Notes under the pieces: generated by a model | Databases searched by the model: none | Seen by the model: the letters and a program-made list of their open reading frames with translations, nothing else | Told to the model about the DNA's origin: nothing | Translations under genes and position numbers: made by a program | Shown: positions 36,431 to 48,010 of the stretch, piece after piece | How the letters are laid out: the number at the start of each line of letters is the position of its first letter | Position numbering within the stretch: the first letter of the stretch is position 1 | From: Triatoma infestans | Lineage: Eukaryota > Arthropoda > Insecta > Hemiptera > Reduviidae | Assembly (NCBI GenBank): GCA_011037195.1 | Contig: JAAEAF010003768.1 | Span: 55,585-119,584 of the forward strand | Reading direction: 5' to 3' | DNA: 64,000 nt

Positions 36431-36980
36431 TTACAGTAGCTGTATTATATGTACATAAAAGAATTAGAACCAGATTAAAGTAAAAGTTTTCAGCTTTATC
36501 GGGTTTTTTAATGGCCATTTTTCCCGAATTATGAGATAGTTATATATAATAGGAACCGAAGATAGGGATCCAGAGTAGAGAGAGAAACACAAAATTGAGA
36601 ATCTCACTCCTACTTAGGCCATACTAGAGTGGGAGACTCCGTGTATATACAGCTGAACTAGCCCTACAGGAGGACAGTCTTTCAACAGTAGTAACACGTT
36701 AAAGACCACCACTGTTCTGGCACTCTATACGTTTATAGTGTATATATGTAAATAGGGGCCTTAAATAAATGTATATTTGAAAGAAATATCTATTTTTCCA
36801 CTAAAGTTAAATTTACCAAGGAAATGCTGTAAAAAGTCATGGAAAAATTTGTATCAGAGTATTTTCTACATTTAATTTAATTTTAGAATTTTTACATTCT
36901 GTAACTCCTGGGAGGAGGAATTGTTCCGGTTTCGCCCAATTCACGAAATCATGTTTTCAAATTTAGCGTATGGTTTATAC
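36431..36980. other. No recognised gene
   Basis: AT-rich spacer between the jockey LINE and the next transposon. Nothing recognised. Confidence 0.5.
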
Positions 36981-36982
36981 AT

Positions 36983-38060
36983 GCGGGTGTCCCCAAAAAA
37001 ATGTACAGCACACTTTTAACAGCTAATAGCTCAATTGATGTTTTTTATTTCTAGGTTAAACCCACTAGAATTAATAATGGAAGTCAGACTAAGCTTTAAA
37101 CAAATTCGTATTCATTCTAAAATACTGCTGGAAGCATGAAAACGCAATTGAAGTGCAAAGACAGTTTAAGATGGAGTTTCAAACATATCCACCAACATGA
37201 CAGCGTGACTCCAATTAGAGATAAGTTTAAAGCCAATAGAACTGTTAAGAATGTCCACGAGAAGCGTTCCGGAAGACCACGGACATTGATAAGCCCTCAA
37301 AGGTAGAAAGAGTACTGGAAACATATCCACGAAACCCGAGAAAATCTCGCTTGCGGCAAGCGAGTCATGAGGTAGGTCTGTCCAACGCATCCTGTAACGC
37401 TGTTAAAGGAAAAGTTAGATTCCATGGCTTGTCCATGCTATTAATGAAGAAGATTCAGACCGAACAGTAGAGTTTTGCAAGCGGACTTGGCACAATATGA
37501 GGAAGAGGTACACTTTCCAACAAAGATTGGTGGAGTGATGAGGCTAAATTTAAATTAAATGGTTCAATTAAACCGTCACAATTGCACCTACTGGGGCCGG
37601 ATAATCCACATGTTACGGTGGAATCACGTTAATTTATCAGGAGTTACAGTGTGGTGCGGTTTATGATCAAGAGGATTAATTGGACCATTTTGTTTTTACG
37701 TTACTGTGACTGGTCCCGTTTACTTGAACCTGCTGGGACAGTCTATCATGCCAAGCATTTGAGAGGGGTTTAAAGATGAGGAGTTTTATATTCACCAAGA
37801 TGGTGCACCCTCACACTACCACCATGACGTTAGATCCTATCTTGATGAGATCTTGCCAAAAATGTGGATTGCACGAAGAGTTTGCGTTCCCCACATCTCA
37901 CACCACTAGTCTTTTCTTTTATAGGGAAACTTAAAAGACAAAGTCTACGCTATGAAACCAGATAAAAGTTCTGGTAGAGAAGACTAGAAATAACCGACTA
38001 AGGAAACGAGTCAGTGGTTTCGTGACTGACCCACATACTCTCAAACAGCCCTTCATGGGC
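36983..38060 (+). pseudogene. Decayed IS630-Tc1-mariner superfamily transposase
   Basis: The start GCGGGTGTCCCCAAAAAAATG resembles a Tc1/mariner-type terminus. Translation across many stops gives an HTH-like region (TVKNVHEKRSGRPRTL, ETYPRNPRKSRLRQAS), then [15 protein letters not shown] (first Asp, SDEAxF block), NPHVTVES, a GTVYHAKHL segment, and YFHQDGAPSHYHHDV-like sequence near 37795 (second Asp). A weak LTPLVFSFIGKLKRQS (third acidic block, eroded) follows. The order and spacing match a widespread arthropod family often annotated as Tc3-like. It is clearly dead. Confidence 0.8.
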
Positions 38061-38424
38061 TGCAGCTCTAAAAGTTAGTTTACAATTTACGAAAAACTCA
38101 ATCAATTGCAATCCTCTTGTCATAAAAGAAATTCATTTTTATTGCAAATGTTTGTAGTGACATCGCTAATCCTATCACAGATTTTTTTGGATTTTAATTT
38201 AAAATTTAACTTTTAATTACAGCTCCCAATTCTCTTAATGCTAATAACAAAAAGGTTAACTCCGAAATAACCACAAGAAATTGAACACAAAGATCACTCT
38301 AAAATTGGCATGGTCATTTTACCTAAAATGTACAGGAGCTAAAATGTACCAACTAAAAATTATAAAATGCTGAAACCACTTTCAGTTTTACAAATTGGTA
38401 TTCTTTTTTTTTCTTAAGGAACGC

Positions 38425-38628
38425 ATCCCTTTTTGAGATCCGAGGGGCACAGTGAGTTTTAAGAACTTCTCAGTACAGTGCTGGCTCTAGGCATTAGAAT
38501 TCTCTCAATTCAGACAACCTTAGACATTGACGGGACAATGATCTGCACCGTTCCCAAGATGAGACAAATGTGAAGCCTTGAATTCATGTCTTAGCTTTTC
38601 AGCACGCTACTCAGTTAATATCGCCCCT
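38425..38628 (-). mobile_element. Diverged SINE S1
   Basis: The plus strand has TTCTCAGTACAGTGCTGGC, TTCTCTCAATTCAGACAACC, TTGACGGGACAATGATCTGC, and a head side ending CAGCACGCTACTCAGTTAATA. The order matches S1, but box B is barely recognisable (CTTGAATTCATG). An old copy. Confidence 0.65.
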
Positions 38629-38639
38629 AATACCCTCAA

Positions 38640-39548
38640 ATTGAGGTAATAAATATTTTTTCCTTTCAATAAAACTAAGTTTTAGATGGTAAATTATTTG
38701 CAAAACTAGCAATGCAAAAAAAAGGACATTTCAAATCATAGACAACTCTGGAGACAATCTAAAAGAAAGTGATGGCACTCATTGAATGACACAATTTTTC
38801 TAGCTGCAGTATTGGTTTGAACTGAAAGTCTTATTAAAATTAAAGTTCGTTATATCGTTCCACTGTACAAAAACGTGATCTGTCCAAATTATCAGGGATT
38901 ATGGATCTTTGCGATTAAAATGAACAGCAATGACAGTAACACTCTAACGTGCCCCCATTAGGCTAGAGCGTGCAAATTTTGTTTATTAGACTTGGTTATG
39001 CAATTAATTGGATATCCACAGGCATATCTAGCTTATCCCACAGGCAAAACCTCATCTGTATATTTCTAAGATTACGATCTCATACGATCTAGAACAATAT
39101 ATAAAATGCAAATACAACGTCATAAGAAAATAACGTATGAGTAGCGGTGGGTTGTTTCAGAAAGCAATTCTTCTAAATATCCACACATCTAAATAATCAA
39201 TATGTTTATTGAAGTATATGCAATAAAGCGTGAATTTGAGTCCACCATCCAGAGGAAGAAAAGAAAAAAAAAATTAAATTTGATTAAAAAGAAAAATAAT
39301 ATCTTTAATAATAAATTTTGCAATTGAGTTATAAATTTAAAATTTTATTTCAAATAATTTTTTATAACCATAGTAGTTATTAACAGATAATAAAATTATA
39401 TCTCTTTATAACTGCGCTATAAATTGCAGCGTTTAAAATATCTTCAGAATTGTCTATTACTATTTTAATATCATAAAATAATTATATATTGTAATATTTA
39501 TTCTGATATTACAGTGAAGACGGTAAATTATCGAAACACACTCCGAAT
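38640..39548. other. No recognised gene
   Basis: AT-rich sequence, nothing recognised. Confidence 0.5.
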
Positions 39549-39549
39549 A

Positions 39550-39812
39550 TTTTTTACTTTCTCTTACTCTTAGTAAGAGGAAGTATTACGATCGTGCGAG
39601 ATTTTCGAAATTGTGTTTTTACCGGAAATATACGGTTTGATGTGGCCCTGAGTCCATAAAAAATGGTTTTTAGAAAATGGTATGTAAGTGTGTCTTTGTG
39701 TGAACAGGATATCTCAAAAATGAAAACATGTAGGAAGCAAAAATTTGTATACACCAGTAACTTTAGGTACTACCTCCGCATCAGACAAGAAGATTTTCCG
39801 AGTTTAGGAGCA
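39550..39812. repeat. R1 family, 5' part
   Basis: Begins TTTACTTTCTCTTACTCTTAG with the terminal hairpin, followed by GATCGTGCGAGATTTTCG, TTTTTACCGGAAATATACGG, GGATATCTCAAAAATGAAAA and TACCTCCGCATC. It then passes into unrelated repeat sequence, so the copy is truncated. Confidence 0.75.
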
Positions 39813-40090
39813 AAATGGACAACAACCCTGATCATCCAGGGATGTTTCTGCAGATAATAATGGTCTTTAAGAAGACGTAAACTGGCCAAATATTGCTACC
39901 GGATCAAAGGCAATGGCACTTGTCCAGCGCAAATCTAAAGTGATTCGACGATATCCCCATGCGCACTGCCACAAATCTTCTCTTAATAAAACTGCTGGAT
40001 TTCACCCTGATTAGCACCTACACTCCTACAGTTTAGGAAGTGGATTGTTTACATGATCAAAGTGGACCTCTTTTCTATTTTTACGCACAC
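39813..40090. repeat. R5 dispersed repeat, copy 1
   Basis: Shares with 42598-42840 the order ATCCAGGGATGTTTCTGCAG / ACCAGAGATTTTTCTGTACA, a GTTCTTAAGGA-like step, CACTGATTAGC(C/A)CC and TTACTTGATC-like segments. Strongly diverged. Function and class unknown. Confidence 0.5.
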
Positions 40091-40509
40091 CGTAATGCAG
40101 AAAATCCCTTGGGACAGCATTAATTAAAAAAATTGAACTTCTTCCTAGAAATATTGCAGCAGCGGCCTAGATTTTTCTCTTAATGCCTTATTTATCTTTT
40201 TTAACGTATTGGAAGAGGCAAAATGGCATTAGAAAAATTATTGGCGGACTATAAGCTAAATTTAAACATTTCTCCAAATTATATAAATCTTCGAACTTTG
40301 TGATTCGTGTAACTTTTAATTTTTTAATTCACATTGCAACACATACTTATGATTTATCTATCAAATAAATATTTTTAGATCATCAGAGATATTTTCCGTG
40401 ATAGCCTTCCATTTCTATTTTTAGAGAAAATGTGCCCTTTAAAGACCCAAACATGTGTTTTATCCCACTCAGGTACCATCCCTCTGCCCCTCTTGACCTA
40501 GTAAGGCAT

Positions 40510-40672
40510 TTAATACCAGTCAGTGTATAAACTAAATTTGCTCTTTGCTAATCTATGTTATCACACTGATTGACCATCACATCCTGATGATGGGCGAACG
40601 TCTGAAACCAGTCGATGATCACAAAGAGAAGCAGGCTACCAGCGGAAAATATCTCTGATGCTTTCCAGCTCT
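40510..40672 (+). repeat. R2 repeat with best-preserved CTGATGA...GAAAC module
   Basis: Contains CACATCCTGATGATGGGCG, AACGTCTGAAACCAGTCGATG and AAGCAGGCTACCAGCGGAAA. The CTGATGA at 40584-40590, a 5-bp stem with AA loop and GAAA spacing match the conserved hammerhead core layout. Confidence 0.75.
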
Positions 40673-40689
40673 GCGGAACCAACCACGAC

Positions 40690-41285
40690 AATTTTTAGAT
40701 CAAACAAAATCTTTCTTCGATCTGACTTTGCTATTCCGATCTAGGCTCCAGCTTCATCAGGTTTTTCCTGAAACTACAGTGCTCCGAGAGAAAATCCACT
40801 AGCAAACGAATCCTTTTCTGCTCAGACTGATTCATGCTTAGAAGCATATAAATTGTCCTGATTCTGGGACAGATCTACATAGAAATACTGCTTTGGCTTT
40901 GTTTTCATTTCTAAGCAAACTTTGAGAGACGTGTCGCTAAACCCATAAAAGGGACTATGAAGGGAATTACTGCAACTTTTCTTGTCAGATCTTATAACGC
41001 TTCACGCCAAAACGCCGAAGCAATACCAAACTCTTTTTATACTAATAATTAGTGCTTCAATGGCGCTTTGAATATCGGATAGAATCACAATCTCCTAGTT
41101 GCGACAGTTTCTTTTGAGATTGAACGTCAATTGGAAGAATTTCCGCCTAGGAGATGCTAAGAAACTTGCTTCAACACTCCGCGTGTCTGATTTTAAACCT
41201 TACATTCCAACCTCGGTTCTTTCAGGAGCCCTCGAAACTTCCGAACATCTGTAAACCATATAATGACAGCAGAGTGGATTCATTC
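40690..41285 (-). pseudogene. LINE RNase H domain remnant (I/R1-like)
   Basis: Minus-strand reading across stops gives FTDVRKF (eroded FTDGSK start of RNase H), an EVSFLASPRRKFFQLT-like segment, VILSDIQSAIEALII (SDSQAAIKAL block with catalytic Asp) and FYGFSDTSLK. A tail of about 80 codons follows without the TGH/CCHC end. LINE RNase H domains remove RNA from the cDNA hybrid. Many stops. Confidence 0.72.
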
Positions 41286-41744
41286 CTTATTCATTTTTTT
41301 TTTTATTTAGCCTTGTGGAAATTTTTTGTATAATATCATAATACTGATTTAATGGAAGTAAATCTTCCTTTCAATTTTTAAGGTATTTATAAAAATGAAG
41401 ATTAAAATAAATGGGATACCATGGCATATGTTATATCTCAGAGCATTTTTAAATAATTTCATAATACTGATAATAATTCTCACCGGTAGACAAAATATTT
41501 AATTTCCATTGCAATAAATAAACAATGAATGAAAAATTAAATTTGAAATACATAGATTGTTCTTAACTTGTAAAAAATAAAAAATAATAAAAAAAGACCC
41601 AAAAAAAGGTCGAATTAATTATAAAAATCTTATCAGAACATATTAAAAATGTTGTTAATCAGAAATATTAAAAATAAGTTTGTCAAGCAATACTAATCAT
41701 GTGGTAAGAAGAAGGATTAGTGAACAAAATGATATTCAAAATGG

Positions 41745-41905
41745 TATCAGAGATATTTTCCGTGATAGCCTGGTTCTTTTTGTGGTCATCGACCGGTTTC
41801 GGGTGGGGTTAGCCTATCATCAGGATGTTTTTGTCAAAACAGTGTAATTACATAGACTTGCACAGAGCAAATTTAGTTGGTACACTCTGATCTTTGTTTA
41901 CACTT
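41745..41905 (-). repeat. R2 repeat with GAAACCGGTCGATGACC module
   Basis: The minus strand contains CATCCTGATGATAGGCTAAC, CCCACCCGAAACCGGTCGAT and GACCACAAAAAGAACCAGGC; the GACTTGCACAGAGCAAAT segment lies on the plus strand. Same order as the 33.3 and 40.6 kb copies. Confidence 0.78.
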
Positions 41906-42597
41906 CAGTTGATCTGCTGTATATCACATTACATGTAACTATATGATCAAAAGATAAGACTGGAAAGAGAAGTGGTGGATGGTAACTAGTGAACTCTACA
42001 TTTATATATTAAAGGTTTACCACTTATGAAGATACTAAACTCTCAGTACATCTGTACTAAAGGGCACTGATAAAACTGTTGTTTTAAAAGTTATATCACA
42101 GATGTGAGTGTAATGACAATCGAATAAAGAGTGGTTGTCACGATTTAATTTAGAATTGAATTATGATTTGTACAATTGCATTTAGTCCTCAATCCAACTC
42201 AATCATGGTTTTCCCTTCCTAAAATACTTAATAGAATCTTTGTGATAGTAATGTAACTTTATACCAACTCTATATCAATAAATATTCTAAAAATATTATT
42301 TTTTGTTTGTTTATGATTCAATCAGATTGTCTTCATTAAAACGAATTTTCATTTCTGTATTTAATTGCTTATCATCGATTGATAATTTGTTGCGAAAATA
42401 CGTAATTGTGTGGCTGGCGTTGCTTTCTCAGTGCCGAAAGTGGCAAATATGAGAGTTGGTCGACTAGACGATTCTGATTAGTAGAATCTGATAACAGAGG
42501 AGAGAATGAAACATTTTATCATCAGGGCGCTGGCAGATTTTAGCAAAAGTTACAGGGCCTATTCGTATCAAAGTGCTTCAGACTTCAGAAACGGTAC
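41906..42597. other. No recognised gene
   Basis: AT-rich sequence between repeats; nothing recognised. Confidence 0.45.
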
Positions 42598-42840
42598 AGC
42601 CAAAATCTTAATCCACCAGAGATTTTTCTGTACATAATCATGTTCTTAAGGATAAATAAACAGGTCAGCAAAGGAGAAGGAAAATAGTCCAGCACTACCC
42701 ATGAACGGTAGCTGTAGATTGACACTGATTAGCCCCAATACTTTGTTTTGGGAAAGCGGATGGTTTACTTGATCCAACCGGAACTCATATTTTTTTTTTT
42801 TTTTTTTGCAAACGGTCTACCACTCTCGATTTTCATACCG
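42598..42840. repeat. R5 dispersed repeat, copy 2
   Basis: Diverged match to 39813-40090. A run of about 17 T near 42.79 kb interrupts the shared part. Confidence 0.5.
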
Positions 42841-42910
42841 TCCGCTGCTATACATAGGAATCTGTTGGATGCCTTGAATAATTGTGGAAAAATGAAATAA
42901 CCCCCTGTAG

Positions 42911-43195
42911 GGAAGGGATTAGCTCAAAGATTAGCGCGTTGGACTCCCACGCCAAGGCCCCGGATTCGAGTTCAGTACCACTCCTTAGATTTCGTTACAA
43001 CAGTTGGGTTGCATGATTAGTGGCTATGTTAGATTTGGAGTCATTTGTCAAGTATTCCTGCAGGTGGGTTATAATTATCTGGTGGTTCTTATTGTTTTTG
43101 TCTGTCCCGTGAGGGGTTCCTTGTTAAACGTTTCGATGTCCGAAGGCTGGACCTTAACTAGTGCAATCTGATGCTGGAGATCGTCGCTTATTGGA
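42911..43195 (+). mobile_element. SINE-like repeat with tRNA-like head (body unlike S1)
   Basis: The head reads GGAAGGGATTAGCTCAAAG, GCGCGTTGGACTCCCACGCC and GGATTCGAGTTC, an intact box A and slightly eroded box B. After CTCCTTAGATTTCG the body differs from S1 (GTTGGGTTGCATGATTAG, GTTATAATTATCTGGTGG, GATGTCCGAAGGCTGGACC). It could be an S1-headed composite or a separate family. Confidence 0.7.
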
Positions 43196-43258
43196 AAGGC
43201 TATATGTTATATTTTAACATATGATAATTTCAATTCCTTTAATTTAGTATTAATGCAA

Positions 43259-44280
43259 CTTTTTTTTTACTTTCTCTGAGTCTTTGAAGAAGTATTCTTA
43301 TCATAAGAGATTTTCGAAATTGAGGTTTCAAAAAATTACTTTTTTTGAAGTGTTGTGCGAGCGAAAAATCGGATGTGAATAGGTTACAGAACTTTATCTT
43401 AAAGCAGCCAATTTATAAAACTGACTCCATTCATTACATATAATCGCTAGTCATTACGGATAATTGTGGGTAAAGCCCACTTGAAAAAATTTTACTCTTT
43501 GGCGCTAACTTAAACATACAGGTGGTGTTGATACATCTATCCAACCAAGACAGTGCTTGAAGTGATTTACATTGTATTTCAGAAGATAGCGCCAATAACA
43601 TTGAACAAACTCCAAAATAAGATTTGAAATTCAACATCAAAGATTCTACTGAAACTAGTAATTACAATTTTCCCGTTTAGAGATTTCAAATAAGAAAGAT
43701 ACAATTATATCTGAGCCGTTAGCATTCCCAGTGTCTGAGCCGTTTGGGAAAAAAATTAGCACCGATTTCCTTCAAATTTGAAATTCTAACAATATTATAT
43801 TGTTGGTAGAACCGTACACATGAAATGGTTAGAGGATAAATTAACGCTACTCCTCCCTCCCCCCCCAAAAAACCACCAAATCTCTTCCTGAAATAATGCT
43901 TCAGATAAAAGTACCTAATTTCAGTTTATTTCAGTAAACTGTATTCCAAGTTTAGTAAAAAGCTTTGGGACCTATTCGAGAATAACTTAAAAACTTAACA
44001 AAAAATTCAGTTCAGTCGCATTTTGGTCTGGTTTTGATTTTGACCAAAATCTTTGTTAAATACGGTGATGTTTCCCCTAAATTGAATTATTAACTTTGAT
44101 CTTCCAGCACTTTTTCGTTGTTGATATATTTCGTTCACAAAACACATACACACACATCAGAACTTTTGCTAAAAGCAATTTTTTTTTTTCGATTTTAGGG
44201 ACCTCAAAACATGTATTTTCTTTACAACTCAGTTTTGATGCGATTAAAATATTTCTCATACACCAATAAGTGAAAATAAA
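43259..44280. repeat. R1 family copy, both ends visible
   Basis: Starts TTTACTTTCTCTGAGTC and ends near GACCTCAAAACATGTATTTTC...TTGATGCG, so end regions of opposite orientation bound the copy. The interior has TCGAGAATAACTTAAAAACTT and a CA-rich tract (ACACATACACACACATC at about 44.14 kb). Diverged. Confidence 0.68.
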
Positions 44281-44289
44281 AATTAGTTT

Positions 44290-47200
44290 TTAAAAAAAAT
44301 ATATGAATGTGTGTAATATGTAACGGACTGACTGTCCAAAAAAAAAAAAAAAATCGCTACAAGTCAAAATTTGATATGTCATTCAATTATATTGATCCGA
44401 CACGAAGGTTTTGCGATAAAAGCAGATTAACTTTCGGTAATTACTAAAAAACAAATCTTACCTTTTTTTTTTGCTTAAATGAAAAAACATCTATCGTTTA
44501 TCGTTAAGAGGAATATTTTTCGAACTATTAAGGAGCTTATATCTTTATATAAGATCATACTTGTGCGCTTATATATATATAACATACCACTGGCATCTAA
44601 ATTTCTTATCAGTACCTATCAAATTAACTATCAGTAAATATCAAATTACACATTTGGAACATCGCTTTATTTTGCTTATTGAAATAAAATAGTGATTAGT
44701 GTTTAGTTTGCCGATCAGTCTATTTTTTAGTGCTGAATTATTTGAAATCCTTATTTGTTTCGTTTTAGATAATGGATTTACACTAAAGTTAATGGTAATA
44801 TAAACTCTTACAAATTTAATGTTAAATGGGATAAATATCGGAGTTTCTTGCTTTCATCCATCTCATTTAAAAGACTAGTTTCGGATATTCAACAATCTTC
44901 TTCATGAATCAAAAAAAGATAGCACTCAGAGAGACTTATTCACCAATTTCACTGAGATAAATATCGCTTTTAATCAACTTTCCCAAAAAAACATGATCAG
45001 GTTTATGCATGAAACAGCATATTATAATTTCCAAATAAAAGATTCATATAATTTCATTTACAAAAAAAATCGTTTTTTTTTTTTTCATGTAATTTCCATC
45101 AAAGATTTCCTTCCATTGTAGAGCAGCCGAGTAATGCCGGAGCGAGATATTTGAGTGAATTTCTAAGAAAAATTAACAATTTCTATTTTTTATAGGTACT
45201 AATCTACTGGTATCCACCAAGCACAAACTCACATTTTTATAAATAATTACTTATATAGATATACAAAAAAAATTATTAATAGTTAGATTAAATGATTTTT
45301 TAATCAACGGTTTCTACATTTTGGATAAAGTTATTCCAGTAAGATGATGGCGGTATTAAATTTTTTTTTTTTTAATCCAGGTTGTTATAGCGAAATCTCA
45401 TATTTCCTTTAGTTTAATTTAATAAGGTACTGAACAATGGATATGCATTATATACTTTAGAGATACATTCCATTTTTTAATGGTATTATCAGTTCTGATT
45501 GCATAAAGTATTCACTTTTTTTTTTTTGGCTAGTGAATAAATAATTTAAGTACTTTAATAAAATATAGGACCAGTACATTTTTTTTTAAGGACGTCTATG
45601 TATCCGGAGAATGTTCTCTCATTTCAGACAACACTGTCCATCAATGGATAGTGAGCGGTAAAGGCTTCTCCAAATGAAAAAAATCTATGAGTAGCACTGA
45701 TTACATTCTTATTAAAGGAATGGAGGATAAAACTGAAGCAGATAATTGAATGAGAAAATATCATTTACTAGCATTTACAATACATGGTTGTACTATTTTT
45801 TTTAAGATAAAGGAATAAAAACATGATTATTTTGGAGAAATGATTTTAATACTCGCGTTTTTTACTACAGCCTGACCATAGGATAAAATTTATTGTACCT
45901 CAGTAAATACTATAAACGGTCAACTAAACAATTTTTTATTAATCTAAACGACAATAAATAAAGAAAAGTAATTTTCTCGCTTTGAAAATTATTTACAATA
46001 TTATAAGCTAACAATTATTTTAGGCTTAAATTAGTTTTGTAATTAAAAAAAAAAGTTAAAATGATTTTTTTTTTTAATGAAATCAAATTTAATTTTAAAC
46101 AATTCAGTTACCATTCACTCGCGTCTGATAAAGAAAAGAATTGTTTTTTTTTTTTTAGCTTTATTAGTTTAATAAAGCAAACATAATATTTTGAATTGAA
46201 TATATCCACCACCATAATTAGAAGATTTTTAAGAATTAATAAAGGTCGAGTTTTCTAAGGCCGAATTTTTAATATTCTTGCACATTTAGCAAAAGAAGGT
46301 GATTCAGGCCGCTGTGTTTTTGGTTTAGTATAGATTGTGAATTGAAGAACAAATTGTTTTATACCGATTTTTTCTACTCCTCATGTTATTATTACAATTA
46401 CGCGTCAATTATTTAAAATTATTTCAAGTATTATAAACTTGTCAAATGTTACTAAATCTGCCATTAGTTAACGGTATTTTTAAAATAACTATACACGTTG
46501 AGTGTAAAATTCAATTATTTCACTCAGATTGATTTAATTTTTACATGACTTCCGCAATGGCTCAATGGCTTTCGATAACCTAAATAATACAGCTGATTTG
46601 TTACTCAACTGGCAACGAATCTTAAGCTCAAAAAAAATAGCTAATTTATTAAAATTTATTGAAAATTCTTCTATTTTCATAAATTTTCTATACTTACTAT
46701 ATTATCAATGGCCTTATTAATAAATACATTAAAAATTGTATAAATTAAGTGATTTTTAGAATTATTAGAATCATAAAAAACTGAAATTATATTTATGATA
46801 ACTGAATTATGTAAAAAAAAAAAAAAATACGAATTTTTTCTAGACTGAAAAATGTTTTTTCTGAAAAAAGAAGAGGAGAAATCGAACGCTTTAAAATGTC
46901 AAAAATTTAGAGAAATGCTTGTACAATAAATCAGGAATTTTTTTTTTTATATTAATTTTATGTCTTTTATATATTAGACAATTATTACTTGAGATCATAT
47001 AGGTATGAATGTTTTTAAATCTGCCATATATTCATTCCCTACAAAAGGAATCAAAAAATAAATATTTTCCAACCATGTTAGAGATTGAATAGTTTTGTTC
47101 AAATTTAGAGGTATTAAATTTATTTATTACGTAAGCAGAATTAGTAAAACTATTTTTATTTAAAAGTATTTTTAAGTTTAAAATGTCTTTCTTCCTAAGA

Positions 47201-48007
47201 ATTAATTATTTTCAATTCAAGCAACATTCAAAAATAAAGAAATACTTTTATAAAGACAATTAGGAAGCATTAAAAATAATCCAATTAATTTTAATTGTTA
47301 TTAATTGATCAGATCTTTAATTAAAGTTTTGGTTAATAAGAAAACATTTTATAGTTTAGGTAATTAACAAATATTTGATATAACAAATGAAATACACCAT
47401 AGTAGATGAATTATTTGCATGAAAATTGGCTTTTCATGTTAAATCATGTCTAAATAAATTGTCTAATTATAATTAAAATTTTATCGGTTTGAGTAATATC
47501 ATTAAAGAATAAAAATTCAAATTTAAACTGTAAAAGAATGTAACATAAATATAATTCTTTTCTTTTGAATTTTATTAAAATTAAATTTAAAAAAGATTTA
47601 AAGCCAAAAATTCTGATCGGACATGCGCATTATAATCAAAGTTAAATATAGTGGATTAGCACCAATAGAAAGATGATACAGGTCAGCTGATATGAACTAA
47701 TAAGTTGTGGTAAAAAAAAAAAAATAAAATAAAAATTAGATCAAGTTAAGAAGATGTAATGGATAGCCTATATAATGTGAACGGTGGTGTATGATAGAAG
47801 GAAGTATTGAAGCCCTCAAAATCACTAACTAAATCTTTATAAGAAAGCAGCTTGATTTCATTTTATATATGTTGAAAATAGGGTAATATCATATTACTAA
47901 GTTTGATGTTTAAACTCTAAAAAGTTTAATTTAGGGACTCTACAAGAAAATATATAAGCCATTAAATTTAATTTAATAATTAATTAGTAATAAATTGAAA
48001 GACATAC
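44290..48007 (-). other. AT-rich start of the optix intron, repeat-poor
   Basis: This stretch follows the optix donor. It is extremely AT-rich, has no long reading frame, and contains few recognisable repeats (one SINE fragment near 45.6 kb). I looked on the minus strand for a second optix exon: an acceptor followed by a serine/proline-rich tail after the split Arg codon. I saw no convincing candidate here or further down. Confidence 0.5.
45585..45720 (-). mobile_element. SINE S1 fragment
   Basis: The plus strand shows TTTTTTAAGGACGTC, GGAGAATGTTCTCTCATTTC, AGACAACACTGTCCATCAAT, GGCTTCTCCAAATG and GAGTAGCACTGATT, matching the S1 body. The tRNA-like head is lost. It lies in the probable optix intron. 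Confidence 0.75.
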
Positions 48008-48010
48008 CTG
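48002..48010 (-). promoter_or_regulatory. optix: Splice donor of optix coding intron (phase 2)
   Basis: On the minus strand the sequence reads CAG|GTATGTC, with the exon ending at 48008 and the intron starting at 48007. This is a near-perfect donor. It splits an Arg codon after two bases (AG|N), immediately after the AAAAKN stretch that follows the homeodomain. Homology to SIX3/6 stops exactly here: the next codons (YVFQFITN, then stop) resemble nothing in the family. Confidence 0.88.

Noticed and set aside
47800..47870. Candidate optix exon 2 close to exon 1
   Set aside because: The minus-strand reading has a stop soon after and no Ser/Pro-rich tail; no convincing acceptor.
47980..48007. 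Eight extra codons (YVFQFITN) extending the optix frame to a stop
   Set aside because: They lie after a consensus CAG|GTATGT donor and match nothing in SIX3/6 proteins, so they are intron read-through.
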